A stretch of DNA of 61,252 nt from Cytophagaceae bacterium (GTDB taxonomy: Bacteria > Bacteroidota > Bacteroidia > Cytophagales > Cytophagaceae): NCBI GenBank assembly GCA_021151805.1, contig JAGKWN010000013.1:1-61252 (forward strand). The letters are read 5' to 3'. This document shows positions 8,175-16,587 of the stretch, piece after piece. The notes beneath the pieces are model-generated. The model was not told where the DNA came from. It ran no database searches and was given only the letters and a program-made list of their open reading frames with translations. Both the position numbers and the translations under genes were made by a program. How positions within the stretch are numbered: the stretch's first letter is position 1; every line of letters begins with the position of its first letter.

Positions 8175-9251
8175 TTACTTCATCAATAAATAGGCTTTGA
8201 TATATTCATTCAGATCTCCTGCCAATACGTTGTCAACGTCTGTACGTTCAACACCGGTGCGCACATCTTTGATCAGCTTGTAAGGGAAAAGTACATAGTT
8301 GCGGATCTGAGAACCGAAGTCAATTTTCTTTTTCGCACCTTCTACAGCAGCCTTGGCTTCGTTGCGTTTATCAATCTCAATCTGGTAAAGACGAGACTTT
8401 AATAATTTCAAGGCTTTGTCTTTGTTTTGTATTTGAGAACGTTCCTGCTGACATTCGATGATCAAGCCGGAAGGTTTGTGTTTTAAACGAACAGCAGTCT
8501 CCACTTTGTTTACGTTCTGTCCGCCGGCACCACCTGCACGGAATGTATCCCATTCAATATCGCCCATGTTGATTTCGATATTGATCGTTTCATCAACTTC
8601 AGGATATACGTATACAGACGCAAATGAAGTCTGACGTTTACCATCGGCGTTGAACGGTGAGTCGCGTACCAAACGATGTACACCGATTTCAGATTTTAAA
8701 TTACCATAAGCAAATTGTCCCTCAATACCTAAAGAGGCAAATTTGATACCTGCAACTTCACCCGGTTGATTCACAATTTCACGTACGGTGTATCCATTCT
8801 TTTCTCCCCACATGATGTACATACGCATCAGCATGTCTGCCCAGTCGTTACTCTCTGTACCGCCTGCACCAGGGTTGATTTCAAGTACAGCACTTAGCTG
8901 ATCTTCTTCAGCACTCAGCATTTTTTTGAATTCAAGCTCTTCCAGTACTTTAGAAACCTCTGCGAATTCGGCATCCATTTCTTTATCATCAATGTCACCT
9001 GCCTGATAGAATTCATTCAGCGCTTCGAGGTCGCCCAATTTGCTTACAAGAGCATCATAAGGATCGGTCCACACTTTTTTATTTTTTATGCTCTTAAGAA
9101 TTTTTTCAGCTTCTTTTGAATCATCCCAAAACGTAGGAGAGAGGGATAATTCCTGTTCTGCTTTTATTTCTTCCATTTTGGAATCGTAGCCAAGATATCC
9201 TCTCAAAGCAAGAATGTTTGCTTTTAAATCCTTCAGTTGTTCGTTGGTCAT
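8175..9251 (-). CDS. prfB: Peptide chain release factor 2, no programmed frameshift
   Basis: RF2 releases peptides at UGA and UAA stop codons. The 358-residue sequence contains the GGQ hydrolysis motif (RAGGAGGQNVNKVET) and the stop-codon recognition segment with SPF (VRDSPFNADGKRQTS). In most bacteria RF2 needs a +1 frameshift at an in-frame UGA after the LRGYL segment. Here the equivalent codons read AGA GGA TAT CTT GGC TAC GAT without interruption, so the protein is encoded in one frame and this autoregulation is absent. It is separated by 33 bases from the upstream adenosyltransferase gene and may be cotranscribed with it. Confidence 0.97.
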   Translation of the reverse strand: MTNEQLKDLKANILALRGYLGYDSKMEEIKAEQELSLSPTFWDDSKEAEKILKSIKNKKVWTDPYDALVSKLGDLEALNEFYQAGDIDDKEMDAEFAEVSKVLEELEFKKMLSAEEDQLSAVLEINPGAGGTESNDWADMLMRMYIMWGEKNGYTVREIVNQPGEVAGIKFASLGIEGQFAYGNLKSEIGVHRLVRDSPFNADGKRQTSFASVYVYPEVDETINIEINMGDIEWDTFRAGGAGGQNVNKVETAVRLKHKPSGLIIECQQERSQIQNKDKALKLLKSRLYQIEIDKRNEAKAAVEGAKKKIDFGSQIRNYVLFPYKLIKDVRTGVERTDVDNVLAGDLNEYIKAYLLMK

Positions 9252-9284
9252 GGATGTATTTTATTTATTACGTATGATCTTAAT

Positions 9285-9836
9285 TTATTTCGCTGGTATC
9301 CAGAATACTTCTCTGGTGTTAAATTCCTGTGCGAGCTTACGTGAAACAACAAACAGGTAATCTGATAAGCGGTTTAAAAACGGAAGTATAACCGGATGTA
9401 CCTGTTCTGTTTCGTTCAGTTCTACAACCTGGCGTTCGGCTCTTCTGCAAACAGTTCTGCATATATGTGCTATAGCTACAGCTTTATGTCCGCCTGGAAG
9501 CACAAAGTATTTTTGTTCGGGCAATACCGCTTGCATTTCATCAATCGCATCTTCCAGTTGTTTGATATGCGTATCGTTAAGATCCGGTGCATATAGTTGT
9601 TGCTTCTCCGGTTCCGTTGCTAACGAAGCACCTAACTCAAAAATTTTATACTGAACGTTTTTCAATATTTCTTTTTGAGCAAAACCTGCAGGCAGTTCTT
9701 CAATCAGCAGTCCAATATAACTGTTCAATTCATCTGTACTTCCATAAGCCTCAATACGTGCGTGATACTTGGGAACCCTTGTGCCTCCGAGCAAAGAGGT
9801 TTTCCCTTTATCGCCGCCTTTTGTATAAATTTTCAT
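9285..9836 (-). CDS. PduO-type cob(I)alamin adenosyltransferase
   Basis: The enzyme transfers the adenosyl group of ATP to cob(I)alamin, making coenzyme B12. The 183-residue protein begins with the family's ATP-binding segment YTKGGDKGKTSLLGG and carries RTVCRRAERQV, the conserved arginine-rich helix of PduO-type enzymes, followed by FLNRLSDYLFVVSR. All are intact. The neighbouring genes are not cobalamin genes, so it probably serves salvaged cobalamin for enzymes encoded elsewhere. It starts 21 bases after the stop of the upstream TPR gene on the same strand. Confidence 0.95.
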   Translation of the reverse strand: MKIYTKGGDKGKTSLLGGTRVPKYHARIEAYGSTDELNSYIGLLIEELPAGFAQKEILKNVQYKIFELGASLATEPEKQQLYAPDLNDTHIKQLEDAIDEMQAVLPEQKYFVLPGGHKAVAIAHICRTVCRRAERQVVELNETEQVHPVILPFLNRLSDYLFVVSRKLAQEFNTREVFWIPAK

Positions 9837-9857
9837 AGCTCTGTGCAGTTGAGTTGT

Positions 9858-12857
9858 TTATTCAGCAATCGGATATGAATAAAACTGTTGTTTGATAGAA
9901 GCAATTTCTGCGGCCGTAAGTGTTGGCAGCATGGCATTCAGTTCACTTTCGGCAGATTTAAACAAACCCATTCGGAGACATGTCTCCAGATAAAGCATGT
10001 TCAAGGGTTTTGAATAGGTGATGATTTGCTTGGCCGCTACTAATTTTTCTACTGCAGCAATTTCGCCTTCTGTTTCCGTAATGTAGTTTGCGTAATCGAT
10101 CTGTACTTGCGGTACGTAGCCAATGCGTGTAAGTGCGCGCTCATAATAAGGCTTCGCAGCAAGGCTATCTCTGCCTTCCTGTAATACACGTGCATGGAAA
10201 TAATCAATATAGCCAAGATCTTTATCCAGCAACGTAGTGGTCTTTAATTGTGCATCAAGAGAATCCCATTGATGCAGGCCTGCTAATATATTCAGATATT
10301 GTAGGTTTCCCTCTGCAATCGTATTAGCAGTAGCTTCAGAAGTTTTATTCAAGGCATTCCAAAGCAACATTGCATGTATGTAATCGCGGCGGCCAGTTAG
10401 TTGCTGAATCTGCTCAATATCCAATTGAACTGATTGTGCCTGATCTGTAATGGTATTTTTGAAAATAATATATTCAGGAGCTGAAATCGTATGATAATGC
10501 AGGCATTGTACTTTCTGCTGGGGAGATAGTGTATCATAAGCCGTTAAAGAAGGTTGGGCAAGGGCAGCCTTTAACGTACTTCCTATATAGGCAACTTCAG
10601 GTGTTTGGCTTTTGGCCAGCTCAACAATAACATCTTTTACCGAACCGGAATTCCCATACTCCATGGCAGCAATGCATTTTTTTGCAACAATGTGCTGATC
10701 GCTGTTTATAAGGATCGTATTGTATCTTTCGTATGCTTCCTGATAAAGGCCGGCTTTTAATTGCCAGTCAGCAAGTGTAATGGTATAAAGCGGGGTGTTA
10801 TCAACGGCTACCAGATCCTGGAGTAAAATCAATGCTTCGGGAATATTGGTGTTTGAATAATATAAGTGCAAGGCTTTTGCAAAAAGGAGATTGGACTTAT
10901 AGAATTCGTTCTGCGGTTTTTCACTGAGTTGATGCAAGGTTCTTTCCAGTACCGAATCCTGTATGGACAGCTTGTTGATGGTGTAATTATACAACAGTGT
11001 ATATGAATCTGCAGTCAGTGCAGAATCGGTGAGGATTGATTTCGGAAGAGCAATTTCTGAAGTCTTTGATTGTAAGGTAGCAATACCAATTTTATTTGCC
11101 AGATACATCAATGAAGGGGAGCTCTTTTCGTTTTTCATGATGGCAGCGCATTCTTCAAATTTGCCGGCTGCACTAAAATAGCTAAGCATATTGGCCATCG
11201 CAACATCATCATCGGCATGGAGTGCTGCTTTGTTAAAGAAATATGCAGCAGAATCAGATGAATTGAATTGTGTATACAAGTAGCCTAAGTTATTCAACAG
11301 ATAAGGATCCTGAGGATACGATTTCAAACCATCCTGAAGCATGAATATAGCAGGGAAGAATTGTTTGTTGGTAATGTAGAAATTACTCAAACTTACAAAT
11401 GCTGCTACAGATGGTTTTTTGGCAAGACTGTTTTCATAGTATTTGAAAGCGTTTGCTTTGTCGTCGCGTGACTCATAAAAACTTCCCAATGTATAATTGC
11501 AACGCTGGTTTTGGAATTCATATGAATAAGACTCTTTAAAGAATGACTCAGCCAGTGCATCCTGTCCTGTATACAAATAAATATCGCCGACATTGTTATA
11601 GTACGCAGCTTTGCCGCTTTTTACAACAAAGCGGTTGCTCGCAAAAATAAAATACATGATAATGGCCCAGCCCAATCCGCGGCCCACGAAGAAGGGCACC
11701 TGATAGGCTATGTAGAAATGTTTGTATACTTCAGCCCGCTCTTTGTATTTGTTCCAGAAATTGGTGATCACATAAATGAAAATTCCCAAGCCCATTCCGA
11801 TCTGAATGTATAAGGCAGATGTTTCAAGCGCAGTAATCAGGGCATCGTTGGCTGTAGAGTAGCCGAGTGCAATCACACTGAAGGAAATAATCCCCAGAGC
11901 TAAATACAGAATAGCGCCAAGTGGTTTGAATGGTAATACGCTGGAAACTTCTTCTTTCATGCCAAACAACCATATCCCCAGTATAGAAGAAATGACTAAT
12001 ACAACGAGTGGTTGTATCAATACAATCCCCATATCTTTTATGAAGTCGGGTTGGAAGAATATCAGAAATAAATTGGTCAGGTATAGTGTGCCGATGATAA
12101 TAAAGTTCCAGATAGAGTTGCCTGATGCTTTAAATTTTGATTTCCCATAAGAAGTAACAATCACCAGGAATTGCAGGAAATCATAGCTCACAATGAGCAT
12201 GAATATAACACAAATCAGGATTGGTATTGCAATCGCGTAATTGGCTGCGTAAAGCAACGGAACTTCTACATGGCTGCCAAATACGATCAGCGCTAAAAAT
12301 AAAAGTGTTAATGCTGCCAGTGCGAGCATGCGCACAAATAGATTGATTTGTTTGCCGAAGGAATTAAAATAATAGGTTAAGCCGCTGAACAGAATAATTA
12401 CAAGTACAGCAGGGGCGCGGTTAAACAAACCGAAGATTCCAAGTTGTTCGGTTTGCATACTGATAATAAAGAAAATGAAAATTGCCATGCCGGCTATATA
12501 CAGCCATAAATCTACATAGCTCACCACCGTAAGGAAGCAAACAAAAGCAAGCAGTACGATGCCAATAAATGTGTAAGAAATCCATGGATGGACGGTAACA
12601 TCTCCGGCTGCATATCTTTTTAGCAACAGGAATTGGGGGCTTTCATGGGAAAGATCAAATTGATTTACCTGAAAGACATCCAGACTGAGTGTAACATTTT
12701 TCCATTCGCCGGTTGTGTCCCAGCCAATGGTATATATATCGCCATACGTATATGCAACAAAAACAGCGATGATGCTAGCAAAGAATAAAACTAAAAGGGC
12801 TACGTAGAGTGTTCTGTAAGAACTTTTCCACTGTAGCCAGAAGAATAAATCTTTCAT
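9858..12857 (-). CDS. Large polytopic membrane protein with C-terminal TPR domain
   Basis: The first 430 or so residues of this 999-residue protein hold about twelve hydrophobic segments, beginning with YVALLVLFFASIIAVFVAY. The remainder is hydrophilic and made of tetratricopeptide-like helical repeats; one clear unit begins AYYNNVGDIYLYTGQDALAES near residue 430, with others such as DPYLLNNLGYLYTQ. The architecture suggests a membrane-anchored scaffold with its repeats on one face of the inner membrane. I do not recognise a named family and assign no function. It lies between gatC and the adenosyltransferase gene on the same strand, preceded by the GTGTAAA repeat element. Confidence 0.85.
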   Translation of the reverse strand: MKDLFFWLQWKSSYRTLYVALLVLFFASIIAVFVAYTYGDIYTIGWDTTGEWKNVTLSLDVFQVNQFDLSHESPQFLLLKRYAAGDVTVHPWISYTFIGIVLLAFVCFLTVVSYVDLWLYIAGMAIFIFFIISMQTEQLGIFGLFNRAPAVLVIILFSGLTYYFNSFGKQINLFVRMLALAALTLLFLALIVFGSHVEVPLLYAANYAIAIPILICVIFMLIVSYDFLQFLVIVTSYGKSKFKASGNSIWNFIIIGTLYLTNLFLIFFQPDFIKDMGIVLIQPLVVLVISSILGIWLFGMKEEVSSVLPFKPLGAILYLALGIISFSVIALGYSTANDALITALETSALYIQIGMGLGIFIYVITNFWNKYKERAEVYKHFYIAYQVPFFVGRGLGWAIIMYFIFASNRFVVKSGKAAYYNNVGDIYLYTGQDALAESFFKESYSYEFQNQRCNYTLGSFYESRDDKANAFKYYENSLAKKPSVAAFVSLSNFYITNKQFFPAIFMLQDGLKSYPQDPYLLNNLGYLYTQFNSSDSAAYFFNKAALHADDDVAMANMLSYFSAAGKFEECAAIMKNEKSSPSLMYLANKIGIATLQSKTSEIALPKSILTDSALTADSYTLLYNYTINKLSIQDSVLERTLHQLSEKPQNEFYKSNLLFAKALHLYYSNTNIPEALILLQDLVAVDNTPLYTITLADWQLKAGLYQEAYERYNTILINSDQHIVAKKCIAAMEYGNSGSVKDVIVELAKSQTPEVAYIGSTLKAALAQPSLTAYDTLSPQQKVQCLHYHTISAPEYIIFKNTITDQAQSVQLDIEQIQQLTGRRDYIHAMLLWNALNKTSEATANTIAEGNLQYLNILAGLHQWDSLDAQLKTTTLLDKDLGYIDYFHARVLQEGRDSLAAKPYYERALTRIGYVPQVQIDYANYITETEGEIAAVEKLVAAKQIITYSKPLNMLYLETCLRMGLFKSAESELNAMLPTLTAAEIASIKQQFYSYPIAE

Positions 12858-12892
12858 GCCAATGAAGATGTAATGAGTTGATGTTTATTCAG

Positions 12893-12927
12893 GTGTAAAG
12901 TGTAAAGTGTAAAGTGTAAAGTGTAAA
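12893..12927 (+). repeat. GTGTAAA heptamer tandem repeat, 5 copies
   Basis: Five perfect copies of GTGTAAA lie between gatC and the membrane/TPR gene. The reverse complement reappears 22 bases later at 12950-12963, so the array can fold on itself. The layout is the same as for the GAATTAT element at 4274-4416, but the unit sequence is unrelated. Confidence 0.92.
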
Positions 12928-12949
12928 CGGAAGATCAGGCTTGCCACAT

Positions 12950-12977
12950 ACACTTTACACTTTCAACTCTACACTTG
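12950..12977. repeat. Reverse-complement arm of the GTGTAAA array
   Basis: Bases 12950-12963 are an exact 14-bp reverse complement of two adjacent units of the upstream GTGTAAA array, and a third degenerate unit follows to 12977. In the minus-strand transcript leaving gatC this would form a long stem with about 22 or more bases of loop, depending on which units pair. Confidence 0.75.
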
Positions 12978-12979
12978 TA

Positions 12980-13267
12980 TTAGCTTAAGAATTTTGGAAC
13001 TCTGAAATAATCAGAATCTTTTTTAGGTGCATTGAATAATGCTTCTTCATGCGAGATCGTTACTTTGTCGATGTCTTCACGCAGCACATTCAATTCATGG
13101 CTCATGTGAATCAACGGCTCAACATTATCCGTGTTCACTTCATTCAATTTATCGATCCATGATAAAATTTTATTGAAGTCAGTTGAGAATGATTCAAGTG
13201 ATTTATCGTCAAATTCAAGACGCGCTAAATGTGCGATCTTTCCAATTGTTTTAGTATCTAAGTTCAT
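12980..13267 (-). CDS. gatC: Asp-tRNA(Asn)/Glu-tRNA(Gln) amidotransferase subunit C
   Basis: GatC is the small subunit of the GatCAB complex that amidates mischarged Glu-tRNA(Gln) or Asp-tRNA(Asn). The 95-residue length and the KIAHLARLEFDD N-terminal segment, the KILSWIDKLNEVNTDNVEPL middle segment and the LREDI region are typical. gatA and gatB are not in the window. Its ATG overlaps the plsC stop codon (ATGA), so the two genes are translationally coupled. Confidence 0.95.
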   Translation of the reverse strand: MNLDTKTIGKIAHLARLEFDDKSLESFSTDFNKILSWIDKLNEVNTDNVEPLIHMSHELNVLREDIDKVTISHEEALFNAPKKDSDYFRVPKFLS

Positions 13268-14025
13268 GCTTTATATTTTTCGTTATATATATCAGGAAAA
13301 TGTTTTCTTAATTCATCAGCGATAACCTGCTTTGTTTTATCTTTTAACCCTTCCACATCATCCATGGTTAAACCAGTTGTTTCGATTGGTTCATGAACGA
13401 CTGTTTTCATAAGTCTTCTGCGTGGTACGTATTTGCCATCGTCTGGTAAAATGAGCCAGTTGTTTACAATTGTCATTGGTACAATTGCTACCTGTTTTTC
13501 AATGGCTATGCGGAATGCGCCGTCTTTAAAGTCCATCAGCACAGGTGCATGATTTTTAGAAATAGTACCTTCCGGGAAAATTGCAAGGTTATATCCCAAA
13601 TCTATCTTCTGCATGGATTGAACAATGGTTTCGTATTTGCTTTTTGAACTTTTGCGGTCGACCGAAACATATAGATTACGGAACATGTACCCAAAGAGCG
13701 GCACTTTACCCAGCGATGATTTTCCGATAAATACATTGTATCCTGGTAAGGCATAGCACATGGTTGGAATATCTAAATACGAAGCATGGTTGGCGCAATA
13801 GATGTATTGTTTTTTCTTATTTACTTTAAAGCGCCATTCTACTTTTGTGGGTAAAAAGCAAAACATAAACACTGTATGTGCCCATATTTTATTCAGGAAA
13901 TGCCCGTATTTTTTCCATGACTCACGCTGAACAGATATACAGAAAGGAATATAGAGGCATGCAAATACGATAACAAAACAGGTCCAAACCCAGACCATGT
14001 ATATTTTTTCAATTATTTTTTTCAT
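13264..14025 (-). CDS. plsC: 1-acyl-sn-glycerol-3-phosphate acyltransferase
   Basis: This membrane enzyme makes phosphatidic acid by acylating lysophosphatidic acid. The catalytic NHASYLD motif (the HX4D box) and the glycerolipid-binding FPEGTIS motif are both present, with two hydrophobic N-terminal segments (WVWTCFVIVFACLYIPF and HTVFMFCFL). I place the start at the ATG 14023-14025 (MKKIIEKIYMVW); the open frame extends 14 codons further but that part lies in the CTAG repeat element. The stop overlaps the gatC start. The general acyltransferase call is secure; specificity for this step rather than a related lipid acylation is inferred. Confidence 0.92.
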   Translation of the reverse strand: MKKIIEKIYMVWVWTCFVIVFACLYIPFCISVQRESWKKYGHFLNKIWAHTVFMFCFLPTKVEWRFKVNKKKQYIYCANHASYLDIPTMCYALPGYNVFIGKSSLGKVPLFGYMFRNLYVSVDRKSSKSKYETIVQSMQKIDLGYNLAIFPEGTISKNHAPVLMDFKDGAFRIAIEKQVAIVPMTIVNNWLILPDDGKYVPRRRLMKTVVHEPIETTGLTMDDVEGLKDKTKQVIADELRKHFPDIYNEKYKA

Positions 14026-14033
14026 TTTATGAT

Positions 14034-14128
14034 AGTTTCTAGGTGCGAGTTGCCAGTTTCTAGACACCGCAAATACAGCAATGTTTTTCTCTATGTCTGG
14101 AAACTAATACCTAGTGACTGGAAACTAG
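14034..14128. repeat. CTAG-rich inverted-repeat element, copy 1
   Basis: Short degenerate units of the type TAGTTTCTAG and CCAGTTTCTAG on the left are answered by their reverse complements on the right; for example 14055-14066 pairs with 14094-14105 with one mismatch. The right arm runs into the Nudix gene and provides its last codons and TAG stop. Related elements lie at 16588-16683 and 59697-59828. Confidence 0.75.
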
Positions 14129-14665
14129 AATTGATGCTTTCAACAAACCTGCAATACTTAAACTGTCAGTAATTTCGCCGCTCATAACCATCGCGACAGC
14201 ATCCTTCAAAGATACTCTTTTTATAATTAACTGTTCCGTATCTTCAGGGTTACTTGGGCCGGGTGTTAAGTCTGTTGCCAGGAAAAGAAAGCCTTCTTCA
14301 TCGGTTACAGAATTTGAGGTATGAATACGGCCCAGGTCCTGCCATACTGCGGCTTTTAAGCCGGTTTCTTCTTCCAGTTCCCGTTTCGCAGATTCAAGCG
14401 GGGTTTCATTCATGGGGCCGCCGCCTTCAGGAATCTCCCAGGTGTATTCATTCAGCGTGTAACGGAATTGTCCAACCAAATACGTATATCCTTCAGAATC
14501 AATAGGTACAACTCCGATTGCTTTGTTTTTAAAGGAAACAACTCCATAAATACCCGGACTGCCGTTGGGTTTTAAGACGTCTTCTTCGCGCACGGAAATC
14601 CACGGATTATCATAGATAGCCTTTGAGCGAAGTGTTTTCCAGGGATTTTCAAATTCTTGGGACAT
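14111..14665 (-). CDS. Nudix hydrolase, ADP-ribose pyrophosphatase-like
   Basis: Nudix enzymes cleave nucleoside diphosphates linked to another group. The full Nudix box GX5EX7REUXEEXGU is present (G, five residues, E, seven residues, then RELEEETGL). The surrounding sequence (FRYTLNEYTWEIPEGGG before it and RIHTSNSVTDEEGFLFLATDL after it) resembles ADP-ribose or sugar-nucleotide pyrophosphatases, but substrate is not certain. The C-terminus ILVSSH and the TAG stop are encoded inside the CTAG repeat element, so the last residues probably came from insertion or extension of the repeat. Confidence 0.9.
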   Translation of the reverse strand: MSQEFENPWKTLRSKAIYDNPWISVREEDVLKPNGSPGIYGVVSFKNKAIGVVPIDSEGYTYLVGQFRYTLNEYTWEIPEGGGPMNETPLESAKRELEEETGLKAAVWQDLGRIHTSNSVTDEEGFLFLATDLTPGPSNPEDTEQLIIKRVSLKDAVAMVMSGEITDSLSIAGLLKASILVSSH

Positions 14666-14832
14666 AATTGTATTTGAACAGCATGCAAATTACGAACTAA
14701 ACGGCACATGCAAAAGGGTATAAAATACTAAAATTGGTAGGTAAAAGGCAGGATAGGTCTTATATCAGGAGTTTTTTTGCACATAGTGCCTTCTGTCACT
14801 TTATTCACCTAGGGTTTAATAGAATACCTTCT

Positions 14833-14840
14833 TATCTTTG
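14833..14840 (+). promoter_or_regulatory. Candidate -7 box upstream of rnhB
   Basis: TATCTTTG matches the Bacteroidota -7 consensus TAnnTTTG exactly and ends six bases before the rnhB ATG. Transcription would then start almost at the start codon, giving a very short or absent leader. No good TTG element lies at the usual distance upstream, so the call is tentative. Confidence 0.35.
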
Positions 14841-14846
14841 CCGGAT

Positions 14847-15449
14847 ATGTCGCTTTTATCATATTATTCGGAAGGTAAAATTGAAGCTGGTATTGACGAA
14901 GCGGGTAGAGGCTGCATGGCTGGCCCTGTTGTTGCTGCAGCTGTCATCCTTCCTGCCAATTACAAACATTCCCTGTTAAACGATTCAAAAAAACTGACTG
15001 CACAACAGCGGGAATTACTTCGTCAGGATATTATCCGGGATGCTGTTGATTATTATGTAGCAGAAGTATCGCATACCATTATTGACCAGATCAATATATT
15101 GAATGCGACCATGAAGGCCATGCATAAAGCCGTAAAGGGCCTGAAAAAACAACAACCCAACTTGTTGTTGATTGATGGGAACAGGTTTAAAACCTATCCC
15201 GGAATCCAGCATGAATGTTTGGTAAAAGGAGACGGCATGTATCTTTCCATTGCAGCAGCGTCTATTCTTGCTAAGACCCATAGAGACAGACTTATGGCGA
15301 AGCTCGCAAAAGAATACCCTGAGTATGGCTGGGATGTAAATGCCGGATACGGTACGGAAAAACATCGCATCGCTATGGAAAAGTTTGGTTTAACCCCTTA
15401 CCACCGAACTACCTTTCATTTGAAACCCAAACAACTGAATTTGTTTTAA
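14847..15449 (+). CDS. rnhB: Ribonuclease HII with C-terminal QLNLF motif
   Basis: RNase HII nicks DNA at embedded ribonucleotides and degrades RNA in RNA:DNA hybrids. The metal-binding IEAGIDEAGRGCMAGPVVAAAVIL segment (DEAGRG) and the LLIDGN segment are intact, followed by AAASILAKTHRD and YGWDVNAGYGTEKHR. The start is the ATG at 14847 rather than the TTG nine bases upstream. The last five residues are QLNLF, a sliding-clamp-binding consensus and identical to the end of the DUF763 protein. gcvT follows after 27 bases on the same strand. Confidence 0.97.
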   Translation: MSLLSYYSEGKIEAGIDEAGRGCMAGPVVAAAVILPANYKHSLLNDSKKLTAQQRELLRQDIIRDAVDYYVAEVSHTIIDQINILNATMKAMHKAVKGLKKQQPNLLLIDGNRFKTYPGIQHECLVKGDGMYLSIAAASILAKTHRDRLMAKLAKEYPEYGWDVNAGYGTEKHRIAMEKFGLTPYHRTTFHLKPKQLNLF

Positions 15450-15476
15450 CTCTTTCATATTTATTCTTCCTGGAAA

Positions 15477-16583
15477 ATGAGCGAAACTGCTGAAGAAATT
15501 AAATCCATCCCTTTGCAAGAGGTACATATAGCTTTAGGCGCAAAGATGGTACCATTTGCCGGCTATCTAATGCCGGTGCGTTATTCATCGGATATTGAAG
15601 AACATATGGCCGTGCGCAATGCAGCTGGTATGTTTGATGTGTCGCACATGGGTGAATTTATTCTGAAAGGCCCGAAGGCCTTAGATGTTATCCAGCAACT
15701 GACAACAAACGATGCATCAGTATTGCCGATAGGTAAAGTACAGTACACCGCTTTAACAAACCCAACAGGGGGGATCATTGATGATTTGCTCGTGTATCAT
15801 ACTGGTGAAGAAGAATACTACATTGTAGTGAACGCTTCCAATATTGAAAAAGATAAGGCCTGGTTTTTAAAACATGTTCCGGCTAGCGGTGCAGAATTTA
15901 AAGATGTGTCTGAACAGACCTGTTTATTTGCCGTACAGGGCCCTAAGGCATATCAGGTACTTGAAAAATTAACAACACATCCGGTGGCTGCAATGGAATA
16001 TTATACTTGCGTGCGCACCGAACTAGCCGGCTACAAAAATGTACTGATCGCTGCAACAGGTTATACCGGTGCAGGTGGTTTTGAAGTGTATGTGCCAAAT
16101 GAAATTGCAAAAGATGTGTGGGCAAAATTGATGCAGGCTGGTGAAGCTGTAGGCATGAAGCCTGTAGGCTTGGGTGCAAGAGATACGCTGCGTCTTGAAA
16201 TGGGCTATTGCCTGTATGGTAATGATATTTCCGATACCACTAGTCCGCTGGAAGCTGGTTTAGGCTGGATCACAAAATTCAATAAAACATTTACCGCATC
16301 TGATATTCTGCAGCAGCAAAAGGCTGCAGGTATTACGCGTTCACTGATAGGATTTGAAATGGTTGAACGCGGTATTCCGCGCGGCCACTACGAATTGGCA
16401 GATGCTTCGGGCAATAAGATTGGTGAAGTTACATCAGGTACACAATCACCTTGTTTAGGTATTGGTATCGGTATGGGCTATGTTGAAAAGCAATACAGCA
16501 AAGTCGATACAGAAATCTTTGTAAACATCAGAGGAAAACTGATCAAGGCAAAGGTTGTGAAGTTTCCTTTTGTGAAAAAGTAG
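15477..16583 (+). CDS. gcvT: Aminomethyltransferase, glycine cleavage T protein
   Basis: GcvT transfers the methylene group of the aminomethyl-lipoyl H protein to tetrahydrofolate, releasing ammonia. The 368-residue length is standard. Recognisable segments are MVPFAGYLMPVRY, GMFDVSHMGEF, GYTGAGGFEVYVP (folate and substrate side), LGARDTLRLEMGYCLYGND, and the C-terminal GYVEKQY region. The other glycine-cleavage genes are not in this window. The stop codon TAG directly abuts the second CTAG repeat element. Confidence 0.97.
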   Translation: MSETAEEIKSIPLQEVHIALGAKMVPFAGYLMPVRYSSDIEEHMAVRNAAGMFDVSHMGEFILKGPKALDVIQQLTTNDASVLPIGKVQYTALTNPTGGIIDDLLVYHTGEEEYYIVVNASNIEKDKAWFLKHVPASGAEFKDVSEQTCLFAVQGPKAYQVLEKLTTHPVAAMEYYTCVRTELAGYKNVLIAATGYTGAGGFEVYVPNEIAKDVWAKLMQAGEAVGMKPVGLGARDTLRLEMGYCLYGNDISDTTSPLEAGLGWITKFNKTFTASDILQQQKAAGITRSLIGFEMVERGIPRGHYELADASGNKIGEVTSGTQSPCLGIGIGMGYVEKQYSKVDTEIFVNIRGKLIKAKVVKFPFVKK

Positions 16584-16587
16584 ACAT

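Noticed and set aside
9180..9251. Programmed frameshift in prfB
   Set aside because: The codons at the usual site read CTT GGC with no in-frame TGA, and the whole protein lies in one frame.
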